From Gonocerus acuteangulatus (taxonomy: Eukaryota; Arthropoda; Insecta; Hemiptera; Coreidae): 64,000 bases of DNA. The notes below the pieces were generated by a model. That model was not told the DNA's origin. It saw only the letters and a list, made by a program, of their open reading frames with translations, and made no database searches. Below are positions 1-11,331 of this stretch, piece by piece. Position numbers and translations under genes: made by a program. The stretch is from positions 38,432,227-38,496,226 of the forward strand of contig OX328125.1 in NCBI GenBank assembly GCA_946811695.1, written 5' to 3'. The stretch's first letter is position 1. Each line of letters starts with the position of its first letter.

Positions 1-144
1 TAGGAATATATCAAGTCTAGTGTCTTGTTGGGCTTATGGTTAGTCTAATGGAGGGAGGCCTTGAAATAAACACAGGAAATTCTAGATATTGAATATCGAA
101 TCCAAATAAAACAGGTCCCTACTTCAATATGTTATTGACACCCA
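1..144. other. AT-rich flank, no gene seen
   Basis: Short AT-rich stretch left of the first (TA)n array. No open frame, repeat end or RNA gene recognised. Confidence 0.5.
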
Positions 145-162
145 ATATATATATATGTGTAT

Positions 163-193
<31 letters not shown>
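145..193. repeat. (TA)n microsatellite
   Basis: Nearly pure TA with TGTG and AAAT interruptions. It directly abuts the CTAG terminus of the Helitron-like repeat that starts at 194. Confidence 0.9.
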
Positions 194-609
194 CTAGCTG
201 AATACCCGTGCTTCATCACGGCAGATAAGTAGTTATTTTATTGCGTTAAATAATGTTTCATTACGTTACTATACAATTCTGTGCAGTTTATTTCAGCACA
301 GTTCCCGTCATACTATATTTTATTCAATGGGCGTTAAAATTATGTTTCCAAGAAGTCATATGGTAACACCCAATATATTTACGAGTATTACCAAGGTTAT
401 AAGCGAGGAGGCTGTGCAAGGGTTCCGGATATTATTACCTCCCCTGGAAAACCTAAGGATATGCCATACATCACGGTTTGACCGGGACTAACCCGGTATT
501 CTGCAATTGTTTCGGTGTCCCGCCCAGTTTTATCAATGTCCCGGAAAAGGCTGTAAGATCTAAATAGTAATGAATTCATGTTTATAAGAATCTTTTATAA
601 ATCGGTTAC
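194..609 (-). repeat. Left arm of inverted repeat in Helitron-like element
   Basis: Pairs with 840-1269. Coordinates of mirrored open frames sum to 1448 around the centre at 724. The arms are clearly similar but carry several substitutions and small indels, so this is not a perfect palindrome. Confidence 0.8.
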
Positions 610-839
610 TTTTCTACAATCAACATTTTTACTACTGTTCACAGAGTCAAAGATATGAAAAGTAATCTAACTGTAAAACGCTGGAACTACCTGCACAGCG
701 CTGCCAGCTGCCAGACACTACTATTTGGCTGAGAGATTTTTTTTAAGAAAATCAAGTAGCAAAAAAAGTTCCGTTCTTATTTTTAAGGTTTGGGTAGACT
801 AACAGTTTAGGATTCCCCTTTCCCGTTAGTTGCTGGGCT

Positions 840-1269
840 TAACCGATTTATAAAGGATTCTTATAAACATGAATTCATTACTTTTTAGATCTTACAGCCT
901 TTTCCGGGACATTGATAAAACTGGGCGGGACACCGAAACAATTGCAGAATACCGGGTCAGTCCCGGTCTAACCGTGATGTATGGCATATCCTTAGGTTTT
1001 CCAGGGGAGGTAATAATATCCGGAACCCTTGCACAGCCTCCTCGCCTATAACCTTGGTAATACTCGTAAATATATTGGGTGTTACCATATGACTTCTTGG
1101 AAACATAAACTTTTAAATTTTAACGCCCATTGAATAAAACATAGTATGACGGGAACCGTGCTGTAATAAACTGCACAGAATTGTATAGTAACGTAATTTT
1201 AATGAAACATTATTTAACGCAATAAAATAACTACTTATCTGCCATGACGAAGCACGGGTATTCAGCAAG
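840..1269 (+). repeat. Right arm of inverted repeat in Helitron-like element
   Basis: Inverted copy of 194-609. It ends with ATTCAGCAAG, a mutated form of the CAGCTAG terminus seen at 194 and 18063. Confidence 0.8.
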
Positions 1270-1541
1270 TTAGAAATAAAACTATGAGATAGATAATGTA
1301 AGGTAACAGCTGTTCTATATCGTCCTAGCAACGCAGGCTGCCTAGGCTTGCCTTCTCTAACCAACTCAAACTTTAAACCCCCCTAAAAATGCTTAAAAAT
1401 ACGAATATTAAAAAATCTTTTCTTAGCAAGCGCCTACGTTATATAGGGAGTGTCCATGCAAAATTTCAAAATTTTCTGTCGAGCGGTTTGGGCTGGGCGT
1501 TGATAGATGGGTGAGTGAGTGAGTGGTATTTGACAAATTTG

Positions 1542-1546
<5 letters not shown>

Positions 1547-1595
<49 letters not shown>
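1547..1595. repeat. (TA)n microsatellite at Helitron 5' end
   Basis: About 48 bp of TA follow GACAAATATATA. The corresponding 5' end of the intact copy at 18850-18862 has only a few TA units, so this array looks like an expansion of a seed carried by the element. Confidence 0.85.
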
Positions 1596-3270
1596 TCGTT
1601 CTCAAGATGTCCTTGTCCAAAGTATTTTAGCATAAAATATATCTAATTTTGACTAGTATGTTACCTCTGAGGTTTTCTAATTGTAAGCAAGTATTGCTAA
1701 AGTTAATGGTAGAAGCTGTAACAAGGGTTGTAATTTGTTTAGAGTTACAATAAATCTCGGTTGGTGGAGTCCGATATCCATTAGATGTAATTAATGTTCC
1801 TACTCCACCAGTAGCAATGTTTTCAACCTCTGGGAATCATTCCCTCACGCAGTTCAATTAAAACTGATTCCGTAATGATTCTTTGATTTATCTAGAGATT
1901 TTTTCGTACTTCTTGAGTACTGTTTTATAAAATTAATGGGCAATTCGATTCTAAAAGTCTGGCAGATAAACTCGACGATATTTATTTTTATTTATATATT
2001 TTTTTGCTCTATTTACGATAAATTATTGTCAAATAATTTTATCTTAATTCATCTAGGCTTATTTATTATATACAGGCAATCTGTTAATAACTTTTTATGT
2101 AGAAAGTGACTAGTTGCTGCCACTGATCGTTTAACAGTTACATTATAATTTATGATTTTCAACTATATGCTTTTCTCGGTACCTTTTCATTTAGTCTTAC
2201 GTACTGAAATAATATTATGATTACGAAGATAGAAGTTGTCATGGTTCGGTCGTTGTTTCTTAATAAAACTAAATTTTACATGTAAAAATGGGTTTTACTG
2301 TTTCCCGACATTTCGGCTTGAAATTCAAGCCTTCATCAGGGCTGTAAAACAAGTAGGGCAGAGTTATAAGTATAAAAAAACATTCGAAAAACAGAAAAAC
2401 ATTATATAGTAAGTATGTGCTATAGCTAGAGCTCAAAAACTCCTCCTCCCCCACCAACTCCTTTCCCTAAACTTAACTTGGTAAACCAACATAACACGCA
2501 CTGATGATGAGACTTGATCTCGAAAGAGCTTTGAAAATAAACTTTTCTAATTAGTGAAGGTTGGCCTATTAATTTCCCTACATGTGTAAATTGGCGTTAA
2601 AATTGAAGTCATAAGTCAATTTCTATTACAGTTTTTTTTTTCCTTTCTGTGTAATATGCTTGATTTACGCAGCGGAGAAGGACATTCTTTTCCGGTGACG
2701 CCATCATTACACTTTTTGAAGTATATTCTAAATACCTAAACAAAACAGCCTCTCAAGGGAAATTAACCAAGCACTGAGACAAATGAGTATAACAGTAAGT
2801 GTGCACTTGTATGTATTAATTGCTCTCACAAAACACACACTCCAAGTACCAAGATATTAAAGGCTATTACTTTCTAGAAATTACCTTTCACTATTTTCCT
2901 TAAAAGACATTCAATTAAATTACCCATAAAAGGAAAAAACAAAAAATAACCAGATAACCTTAAAAGTACATGAGGAATAAAAGAAATAACAATCCTCACT
3001 TTTAATGTTAGGTCATTAAATGGAAAAGAGCTAGAAGGGAGTGAGAGTATGGGGGCCTTTCCTTTTAATGGAATCATCTCTCGAGACCTTTTCAATTTGT
3101 TTCACGCTAAAGTAGTACTTTTTGCAAACAAGGATCCACCTTTGGTGCAACAAAACAGAAGCATCACTGCATAGTTAAACTCCTAGAATAAAACTGAAAA
3201 CAGTTATTTGAACCAATTTTTCACATTATTTATTACTTATTTTCTCCCGAAATACATTCCCTTGAATTTA
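1596..3270. other. Gene-free AT-rich sequence
   Basis: No coding region recognised. The frames at 2269-2457 and 2874-3095 are short, lack motifs and look random. Near 2305-2340 there is a short motif (CCCGACATTTCGGCTTG then CCTTCATCAGGGCT) resembling one at 9340-9480, perhaps the edge of a dispersed repeat. Confidence 0.5.
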
Positions 3271-3271
3271 T

Positions 3272-3640
3272 TAGCGCGTTTCTTTCCTCTCTCTTATTGA
3301 AGGAAAATCTCTATTGATGTCAACGCAACCCCCACCCCCCCATGAGTACGAAGAACATTGTCTCAACAGCGAAATTCGGGCACAAAAAAATCGCACAGCT
3401 TACGATTTTGGACTATCAAGCTTCAAGGTATATTATGTGAATGTCAGGTTGTAGAAAAACAGGTCTTGCCGTATTTTAAAGGTTACTTCCTTATCGCGAG
3501 TGGAATTTCTTAATGAAGTGTTTATAACGCTTTTCCTGGAAATTTCCAGTTGTTTACACTATCCGTCCATTGAGTTTTCCTTCCTCGAAGCTATTTGAGC
3601 TGATGAACAACGGTGAAGTTACTCCCTGTTAAGCTTTATT
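3272..3640 (-). mobile_element. Decayed Helentron-like 3' fragment
   Basis: Begins with TTAGCGCGTTTCTTTCC, close to the inverted terminus TTAGCGCGGTTCC of the H family. It continues with a degraded match to the family interior (GCGAAATTCGGGCAC, then a TTACGATTTTGG block). Divergence is high. A matching 5' terminus in the same orientation lies at 5208-5245, but the interval is not clearly one element. Confidence 0.4.
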
Positions 3641-4210
3641 TGGAGAATGGAAGTTGGCCTCTCCAATCCTGCATTCTCTGAAGGACGGGTTGATCGAATA
3701 CCGGGAGTGTAGATCTAAGCATTCATTATTGCTTTAACCTTCCAGCAGTCGCGCCCACTGTTGGAACACGGGCAGTCGCGCGGTGCACTTAGTGTGCCAT
3801 CGTGTTTATTATCATGTTATTGTATTTTAAACGTCTATTTATTTTTTTTTTCATCACTATTATATTATTTATTATAGTTAAGTCATTATTGTAGACAGAT
3901 ATATAAATCGTAAAGTAATTAAGCTCATTTTATCTTTTAAAACAAATTCATTGCATATAACTTCTTTTATTTAAAAAAAATTATTTAATTTACAATAAGA
4001 CTGAAAATTATAATGTGTATATTAAACATTAATGTCTGGAACACACTTTAAAAAAAATTAAACATTAAAAGATTTTTAAATAAAAGTAGAAATATACATG
4101 GTAATTAAATGCTAAGAATGTAATTCTGTAATTCTAGTCAGACAAATCTGGGTCCTGTCCCCTATTACTGGATTTAATAGCAAATTGGTTCAAGCTTTAC
4201 ATGTAAATTT
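3641..4210. other. Gene-free AT-rich sequence
   Basis: Very AT-rich, with many A and T runs and no open frame of note. No RNA or regulatory element recognised. Confidence 0.5.
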
Positions 4211-4222
4211 ATTACATGTATT
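4211..4222. repeat. Target-site duplication, left, of SINE A
   Basis: ATTACATGTATT, identical to 4406-4417. Confidence 0.85.
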
Positions 4223-4405
4223 TTTTATTTATTTTATTTTTTTTTTTTTACGGCGCATCTACTTCTAGGTCATTAGCGCCGACATCCAGGGTGCAGCGAG
4301 GAATTTTCCCAACGAGCCCTGAGATGAGAAAATTCCTGGGGATCGAACCCACCATCTCCCCCTTATGAATCCAAGGCGCTAACCATTAGACCACGGGAGA
4401 CCCCT
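4223..4405 (-). mobile_element. tRNA-derived SINE (family A), intact, with 12-bp TSD
   Basis: Read on the minus strand, it starts GGGTCTCCCGTGGTCTAATGG (A-box-like TGGTCTAATGGTTA) and carries a B box GGTTCGATCCC. It then has a non-tRNA tail containing CATCCAGGG-type sequence and ends in an A-rich tail (T-rich at 4221-4249 on plus). The direct repeat ATTACATGTATT occurs at 4211-4222 and 4406-4417 and flanks the element exactly, the mark of target-primed insertion by LINE machinery. Related copies are at 19435-19572 and 56847-56970, with tail-only copies in the centre of the palindrome at 51369-51510. Confidence 0.88.
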
Positions 4406-4417
4406 ATTACATGTATT
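4406..4417. repeat. Target-site duplication, right, of SINE A
   Basis: ATTACATGTATT, identical to 4211-4222. Confidence 0.85.
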
Positions 4418-5799
4418 ACACGTTATTTTGGTGTTTATATTTTCTTGTCGTCCACAAACATAGCACCGCCCTGTTTTTTTTTTTTCGGAGGTTGTTTTTC
4501 CATTGTTGCTTCTTGTTTCTTGGGAACTTTCTTAACAAAAATTGTTTTTTATCGGAAGGAAGTGACAGAATACTTGCTCTGGACTGCAAATGCCCATTCA
4601 TCAGCTGAAATGCAAGATTCTTGCATTGATCGTCGGAGCATAGCATGCGCCTTCAACCTCTTCGAACGGTTGACAAGCTATAACTCAGGAATGCGTGAAA
4701 CGGTAGAACACCACTCGTCGCTGTACGCGTGGTAGGGGTTTTCCTTGGAATACCTGAGGTTTGTGGGCCATAGGGTTTCCCGGCAATTTCATAGAATACG
4801 AAATGTAAGCTGTAGGGTTTATGGCCAAGTTGTAATTTGACTCCTGAAAAAAGAAATTTTAATTGTAGTCTTGGTGTTCCATTTGCGAAAATGTGTGGTC
4901 CAAGCAAATGACACTGGTGGTAGAAGTGAGACACCATCCTGAGGCCTCAAGGATCCTGGGGCCTGTTACTTCAAGGTTCTAGCTTTTAGTCTTACGCGTG
5001 CCTAATGGAAGATGCTCTGGTGGTAATAATGGCCAAGGTAACTAGCCGATGAACGAAAAAATCTTTAAATTTGTCTACATTAACACTTATTAATGAATTA
5101 AATTATTCGTGTGACTCATTGAGTTGATGTTGTAATCATTTAAAAAAGATCACTTGCAAGTCAAAAACTTCAGTTCTTGTTAATGGGGTAATTTTCCTCA
5201 AAAAGAATAACGGAAACGCGCTAAGATAACGCAGTAGCTGTCTCCATTTTTTTTTTTTTTTAATTACCTGGATAACTAAAAACATAAGGAGAATGTTAAA
5301 CTCTAGCAAGTGATTTATTATGAGTCTTTGGCATCAAGCCTTTACAATTTGCCCATAACCTTGATTGACTGTAAAGGCCCCTTTTGATCTTCGATGAATG
5401 GGGCTCGTCTTAGATTTGACAATTTGATCTCAATAGGCCTTTCCAGGTACAGTATTGATGGTATTATGTCGTTTAGTCGGTGGGAAATAATTAGGCACAT
5501 GAATTGACTGCCGTAGCATGCTGTTTTGCAGAATGCATAATTTCTCTATGCCCTAATATTCCAGTCGACCCTTGTAATTGGGAATGTCCAGGAATTTCTT
5601 CTCATTTGTAAGATTCGTTTTTCGTGTATGATGCACTGTGTCTATGCGCTTAATGCCCAAATTACAAATGTAGCTAAATTTCCCCATTGTTATTAAACAA
5701 TTTTTATTATCTGCAGCAAGAGTTCACAAGATGTAGATTTTTAAGGCGCAAAAAGCAATATTTTAGAGAAACAAAAAAAAGTAGTTATTTATTATGGTT
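4418..5799. other. Gene-free sequence with a Helentron-like 5' terminus near 5208-5245
   Basis: No gene recognised. The overlapping frames at 4411-4735 on both strands have no motif. At 5208-5245 the minus strand reads CTGCGTTATCTTAGCGCG, matching the 5' terminus of the H family (CTGCGTCATCTTAGCGCG at about 6620). This shows a decayed element end in minus orientation. Confidence 0.45.
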
Positions 5800-6110
5800 C
5801 ATGATATTAAGTTTTGGGCTCGTAGTACCTTTTCAAGAATCAAATTATACCCTCTCACTACGACCTTGGCCGCTTTAAGTTATATAGTGTTCATACAAAC
5901 CCGATCGTTTTAGACATCAAATAGTTTATAATAATCCTCAATCGTTACCCTAAAGGCCTGAATCTTTAAATGACAGATATTTTATAATAAATGCGGTCGT
6001 TATAGTGGCCATCATTTAACGAAAACTTGCCAAGGTGCACAAATAAGTGAGAGGGTATTATCAGGTTTTTGACAAGGTATTAAGAGCCTAAAACTTGGGC
6101 CAAAACTATG
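5800..6110. mobile_element. Small foldback (MITE-like) element
   Basis: Imperfect inverted repeat. The left arm has ATACCCTCTCACTACG and the right arm has AGTGAGAGGGTATTATC. Outside these, GGGCTCGTAGTACCTT pairs with AAGGTATTAAGAGCC. No coding capacity. Boundaries and target duplication are not clear. Confidence 0.5.
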
Positions 6111-6600
6111 ATATCATAACTTTCATAGGCACATTGCTTATGGAGGGGCATGCAACTTGGACTGCTTTTTTCAACGTTAGTTTTTTTTTTTTTTTTTTTT
6201 TTTTTTTGGGGGGGGGATAAAAGGTGAATCATTGCATCATTTTGAGCTAAATATGAACAAAAAGCCTTTGAGAGAATTGAATTTGGGGCATTTCTTAAAA
6301 TATACTAGCAAAATTGTTTTTTTTTTTTCCAACATCCTATTTTTAAAAAGTAAATTTGATATAGGGCGAATAAAATCCATGGAAGCTAAAATAAGACTTT
6401 TGAAAGATGAATATGCAACGTAGCCTGCTAATAAATGTGTTTTTCTTAGATAAAAATCAATGGGATCACCATTTCCTTCTGTGATTCTTTGCAGAATAAT
6501 AAAATCACAATATTATACAGCAGTCGTTTATCAGTATTAAGCACAAACTGTCGGAGCTAAGGGATATTGGTACTAAGGTTTAAACAAATACAATAAAAAA
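6111..6600. other. Gene-free stretch with poly(T)/poly(G) run
   Basis: Contains a T-run of about 28 followed by a G-run at about 6180-6217. The 63-codon frame at 6232-6423 has no recognisable motif. Confidence 0.5.
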
Positions 6601-6954
6601 GTCCGATTCGCAGGAACTGCGTCATCTTAGCGCGGTTCCGTTCTTATCTTTACTGTTTATGAAGGCATAAAATAGAAACAGTTATTACTTTGTTTAGATC
6701 AATAGCGAAACACCTATCCAAATGAAATCTCAAAAAAACCAGCCTTGAAAGGTCTTGATTTACAATCTTACCTGTATGGGTCAGCTATCCCATAAGTCGG
6801 GCAGAAAGGCCTCCACTCAGAGGCATTTGGAAAGCCTTGGGATCTCTCTCTTTGAACGCTACATTTTTAACAATAAATTGATCTTCTTATTTTTCTTAAT
6901 CTGTTTTATTGTCAAATACATTATCCGACTATAAGCAATTTAAAAATAACAAGG

Positions 6955-7610
6955 AATAAAACAGACAAAAAGAACAGTTCGAATAAACGAAATCAATTAC
7001 TTTAAAGTTTTAAGCACTTATTTCTCCGATTGACATCGCCTAATTAAAACTTTCTTTAGAACCTTTTTTGTAGAGCATTTAGTAAGCTTTCGAATGGTAA
7101 TCTTCTGCTTCGCAAGATTGTCAACGGTTTTCGAGATACTAACGAAAGTATACAAAGTTACCAAAACTTTTCTTGTCTGTTAATAAAATATTTTATTCTA
7201 ACCCTTTCTTTTCCCCAAACGTAACCAAAATTTGAACATATTAGTGTTGATGAAATTCGAACACGCAGAAAATGTTTCAACTGAATCCCATAATTCTAAG
7301 TACCAAAATCAAAGACAAAAAGAACAGTTCGAATAAGCCAAGTCAAATACTTTAAAGGTTTAAGCACTTATTTCTCCGATTGACATCGCCTAATCAAAAC
7401 TTTCATCAGAACCATTTTTGTAGAGCATTTAGTAATCTTTCTAATGGTGATCTTACGTTTCGCAAGATTCTCAACTTTTTTCGAAATATTAAGGAAAGTA
7501 TACAAAGTTACCAAAATTTTTTATGTCTGTTAATAAAATATTTTATTCTAACCCTTCCTTAACTCCAAACGTAACAAAAATTTCAACATATTAGTTTTAA
7601 TGAAAGTAGA
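6955..7610 (+). repeat. 351-bp internal tandem duplication in H1
   Basis: Two diverged copies, first about 6955-7305 and second about 7306-7610. Each runs from the GACAAAAAGAACAG block through TTTTATTCTAACCC to the CAGAAAATGTTTCAACTG block. The same duplication, also diverged, is in H2 and H3, so it predates the spread of this subfamily. Confidence 0.7.
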
Positions 7611-7959
7611 ACATGCAGAATATGTTTCAACTGAATCCATTGATTCTAAGTACCCAAACCAAAAACGGTATTCAAAAACTATTTTTCCAATTTTCTCGAA
7701 AACGGTTAAAGCTATCGCCTTGAAAATGGTTTCATTCGTTTTCCTAGCCCAAGAAGCCTATAAAACGAGTACTTACAAGCTTATGAACTCAAAAACGTAA
7801 GCGTTAAGATTTTTTTTGCGCGAATTTCGCCCCAAACGCCATCTTCCAGTGGGCGGATTCTGCTGGTTAACGAACTTGACCTTTCAAATTGGAAGACGGA
7901 TTTTTGTACCAAATTTCATCACAATCGGACCATTATGGAAGCCATAAATGAGCGACCTG

Positions 7960-7963
<4 letters not shown>

Positions 7964-8022
<59 letters not shown>
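7964..8022. repeat. (TA)n inside H1
   Basis: Pure TA between GACAAATATA and TACAAATTTGAACC. It occupies the same place in H2 (short, 29504-29525), H3 (30140-30197) and H4 (33411-33524). Array length varies between copies. Confidence 0.9.
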
Positions 8023-8024
<2 letters not shown>

Positions 8025-8160
8025 AATTTGAACCACCGTTATTTTCGGTCTCTAGGGGTTCTGAAACGCGAAATTTTCTAGTCGGCACTTCCGGATTGTT
8101 TCATTGTATCAACCTTATAAGCGGGGTTCCTCCCAATGGGGGAGGGAGGAACCGCGCTAA

Positions 8161-8746
8161 AAAAGGAAAGTCGCCTCATTTCAAGCTCTTAAAGCCGATA
8201 AATAAATTAAAGAATTGCTAAGTTGTTTCTAAAAGTCACTAAGCGGCGTAAAAATCAATAGAAGGTTCTCATGCGCCTTGTTTGAGAAGAACGAAAACTT
8301 TACTGCTCGATCAAACAAATAATTAAAATTATTTAGATCTGCAGAATTCTGTGCCGAGTTCGATTCAGCATTATCGGAGGAACGCGGAACTCCTCCATTT
8401 GTTCATCATCCCAAGCATGAAAGCCCGAAGAATTTCAAGCGGCTAATATTGGCTGAGGTGTAAACACTGAGGATCTGCTGATGATAGCGAAAGTACCTCA
8501 ATTAAGACAAGAAGAAGGGTAAACAAGGATCGTTTCGCTTCAATGAATTCATTATGAAGGGATGTTTTAAGCTTCTAGATACGCTGAGGTATGAGTTGAT
8601 TAACATTTGACAAGAGATCGTTACGCTAGAGATTACGGAGGTAGGTAGTCGTAGGGGTTTAGTCGTAGGGTTCATTCATTTTACTAAAACTAAATTTTTT
8701 TACAAAGAATTTGTCTCATTACAACACATAAAATGGATGAATGGAT
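8161..8746. other. Gene-free sequence
   Basis: Base composition here is more even (about 8330-8640), but there is no convincing open frame or RNA. Nothing recognised. Confidence 0.45.
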
Positions 8747-8940
8747 GGGGAAAAGTTGTCGAGGTCTTTCTCTACCACCTAGGCATTTGTTGCTGAACAA
8801 GACTACAAAAGATCACTATGGGCTTATACAAAGGGGGGCTGATGGAACTCAAGTCCCCCCCCCCCGAAATTTTTGTTTCATCAGGAAAAATGAGTTATAA
8901 AAACCTTAAAAATAAATTACAAATTAATCTGAAAAAATAA
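8747..8940 (+). repeat. Dispersed repeat with C-run, copy 1
   Basis: Shares GGGGAAAAGTTGTCGAGG, GGGGGCTGATGG, a run of 12-13 C, and AATGAGTTATAA...CCTTAAAAATAAAT with 10226-10362. No coding capacity. Probably a fragment of an unidentified dispersed repeat. Confidence 0.6.
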
Positions 8941-9315
8941 ATTATTTTAGTGTAATAGCGTTTTAGTTTATTTCAACACATAAAATGAGATACCTAACTT
9001 CATATTTGTATTTTCTTTTGTATTGTTTTTCTTCGATTATTGATGTTTTTTGGTTCTTTCCCCTCTCCATAGTTTATTCATTTATCTTCCCTCCCTCATT
9101 CCCTGCTGTATCCCACATTCTCGTCATATTTATTCTCTGCTTTGTTTTGAGGAGTTTTATAATATAGGGTTTTGTAAGTAGAGTTATAACTTCTTTAAAA
9201 ATAGAGCTAGCCTATTATTTTTTATTAAATTATTTATTCGTCATTACAAATTTAGTAGTTATACTAAAGAGAGGAATGTCTCAGAATAAAGTGGGGTTTT
9301 TCATTCATTCATTTT
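8941..9315. other. Gene-free sequence
   Basis: A 60-codon frame at 8985-9167 is hydrophobic but has no start context or homologue that I recognise. Treated as chance. Confidence 0.4.
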
Positions 9316-9317
9316 AT

Positions 9318-9490
9318 TCATTCCTTTACATTTTTGCCGACTTTTCGGCTTGACATCGAAACCTTTCGCTCATAAATTTTGCGCTGGTACACGGAACAGT
9401 TCTAGTTCTCCGTCTCCTCCCTCCTTAGGCATGATGAAGGTACGAATATCTACGCGAAACGTCGGCAGAAATATGAAACATTTGTATCTT
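9318..9490. repeat. Small inverted repeat with GCCGACNTTTCG ends
   Basis: TTGCCGACTTTTCGGC at about 9344 is mirrored by GCGAAACGTCGGCAG at about 9461, with TTCATCA-type sequence inside. A related motif occurs at 2305-2340. Such GATGAAG/CGAAACGT motifs are common at ends of Penelope-like and other repeats in invertebrates; the assignment is tentative. Confidence 0.35.
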
Positions 9491-9855
9491 TAAATGGTAG
9501 TTTTATTAACTAGTTTTGACAGTGATATATAATGTCGAAATTTGACACCAGATTCCATCTTCCGTAAAAGATTATGTGGTTGACAGAAAGGACAAAATAA
9601 CCTTAAATGTCATACAATGAACAGTGCTTGATTATGACTAACCCTTAGTTATTCACGATTCACAAACAAGGAATGCCACAAGCTGATAATTACGCGTACA
9701 TTTTGACCTTACATTCATTGTAGCAATTGATGGATTGTGGAAATTGGTTTTCACAATTTGAATTAAAAGACTAAAATTGTCACTTTTGCTTCATTTTCAG
9801 CAGAATTGTTTCGTAAAACAGACTTCTTTTCTGATCAAAGAGAGCCGTTAAGGTT

Positions 9856-10111
9856 ATATCGTCGATACAAATGCAAATTATCGAATGTGAAAAAAAAAAA
9901 CGCTTTTTCCCTTTTCAATCTACACTGATGGACGAAAAACTCTCGAATTTAAGTTCACTCAGTGAAAGGGAATGTGACCACTGTCAACTTGTCGAATCTG
10001 CCGACTATTTGAGTGTCCAAAAGCAAAGTAATGATAATGATAAGTTTTTTTCAATCTGGAAAGCGGTGATTTTTACATTCGATAGGTTCCTTGCATTTGT
10101 ATCGACGATAT
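9856..10111. mobile_element. MITE with 21-bp terminal inverted repeats
   Basis: ATATCGTCGATACAAATGCAA at 9856-9876 is perfectly inverted at 10091-10111. Similarity continues inward (TATCGAATGT...AAAA...CGCTTT). The ends can be read as TCGTCGATACAAATG flanked by TA, as in Tc1/mariner-derived MITEs. The 80-codon open frame inside (9871-10113) is a by-product and has no motif. Confidence 0.7.
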
Positions 10112-10225
10112 GAAGTCAACACATGCCTGGGGATTTAGCTGAGATAACACGTCAGATGTTCAGACAAAAATATATTTAAAACGTTTTGGCATCTTCTTCG
10201 GCAGCCTTCTTCAACAACAATGCCA

Positions 10226-10362
10226 AGGGGAAAGGTTGTCGAGGTTGGCTTATAAAAGAGGGGGCTGATGGGGCTGCAGCCCCCCCCCCCGGAAAGTTTT
10301 ATTTAATCGGTAATAATGAGTTATAACAACCTTAAAAATAAATAACAAATTAATCTGAAGAT
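10226..10362 (+). repeat. Dispersed repeat with C-run, copy 2
   Basis: Second copy of the repeat at 8747-8940, with the same order of blocks and a C-run of 11-12. Confidence 0.6.
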
Positions 10363-11267
10363 TAAATGAAGCCACTGAAGCAGTACTGGAGTAAGGTGCA
10401 TAAAAGATGTTGTAGCAGTCCATTTACTTGATCATACTTGAAACATCCACAGATAAAGAAATGCCGCCTGTGATAAGAATACTGGAATGACAGGAATAAA
10501 AGTAACACCAAATATAAAGATATTGTGAAAAGAAGAAAGTATCTTAGTTTTACGCCCACCATCTTTCAGGAAAGGGAAATGATGCAAGACTGCCGATGTT
10601 TTATTGCTACATCTAAAGAGGGATCGAAGGTTTACGGTGTAGCGTGTCATTTTTCTCCAGGCCGTTAGCCACCCCACGATACAAATCATGTCGCCTCGTC
10701 CACATCTTCAAGGGTAGCAGGAATAATAAATCCCAGAAAGTGGATACTAAAAGAAAAGCTATAAGAACACGTTCAAGACCGGAGGGAGGTATCGAATAGT
10801 CCCTGTGAAATGTGAGGAAGTAATAGGCGTATCACACGAAATGTGAAACTATTAAGAAGAATAAGTAAATGTACTACAAAAAAAAAAACTGCCAGACTAT
10901 AAAATATGTAAAAAAAAACTCCGTGGAATAAAAATGCTGTAAAAGATTCTGTGGAACCCATTCCCAGTTGCCATCTCTAGAACGAAAAGCCAAATTTACA
11001 GCGTTTATTCTTGTATAAACTTTTTCTTTTTAAGTAATTATTGTCAAGTTTAAAAAAATAATTCTAGATGTGCCTAAAACAAGTGCACCTGGAAGCCCAT
11101 AAGCACAAGGCCGTAGTGCAGCGAATTTTTCCCCAGATATTTTGCCAAAATTCAAGTTCTGGTGGGTGTATTCAGCTGGTTACTTTTAATGACATTTAAC
11201 TCGTTTGAGACAGGTAAATTTCATTAAAATTCACTTTTTTTAAGCTCCTCACAGACACACACACACA
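10363..11267. other. Gene-free sequence
   Basis: Frames at 10362-10562, 10432-10689 and 10773-10961 (minus) are short with no motif and no splice or start context. Nothing recognised. Confidence 0.45.
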
Positions 11268-11278
11268 CATATATGTAC

Positions 11279-11329
<51 letters not shown>
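11268..11329. repeat. (TA)n array, left flank of the LTR element
   Basis: The gypsy element inserted into a (TA)n tract: this side and 16649-16747 are the two flanks. The target duplication is therefore hidden (TATA fits on both sides). Confidence 0.9.

Positions 11330-11331
<2 letters not shown>

Larger units (their letters stand above)
194..1595 (-). mobile_element. Helitron-like compound repeat, inverted 3' halves
   Basis: The left end reads CTAGCTGAATACCCGTG followed by a CCGTG...CACGG hairpin. On the minus strand this is the hairpin-then-CTAG 3' terminus of a Helitron. The right part (about 1275-1595) matches the 5' half of the intact copy at 18063-18862, including the sequence around GTGAGTGAGTGGTATTTG. 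Between them the 3' half is repeated in inverted orientation: arms about 194-609 and 840-1269, spacer about 610-839. The mirrored 60-codon open frames at 397-579 and 869-1051 are a by-product. The second 3' terminus at about 1269 reads CAAG instead of CTAG. Most likely one Helitron copy sits inside another in opposite orientation. It is non-autonomous, with no Rep/helicase coding. Confidence 0.65.
6601..8160 (+). mobile_element. Helentron-like non-autonomous element H1 (full length)
   Basis: The 5' end GTCCGATTCGCAGGAACTGC is followed by TTAGCGCGGTTCC. The 3' end is a GC-rich stem-loop (GGTTCCTCCC...GGGAGGAACC) followed by GCGCTAA, which repeats the 5' TTAGCGCGGTTCC in inverted form. A (TA)n array lies inside at 7964-8022. 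This plan (subterminal inverted repeats, internal microsatellite, 3' hairpin, A/T-run target) is that of non-autonomous Helentrons of the DINE/HINE type. The interior holds a 351-bp tandem duplication (6964 and 7315 start the same ACAAAAAGAACAGTTCG block). There is no Rep/helicase coding. Near-full copies: 28155-29663 and 30001-31617. The class assignment is by architecture only. Confidence 0.72.
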
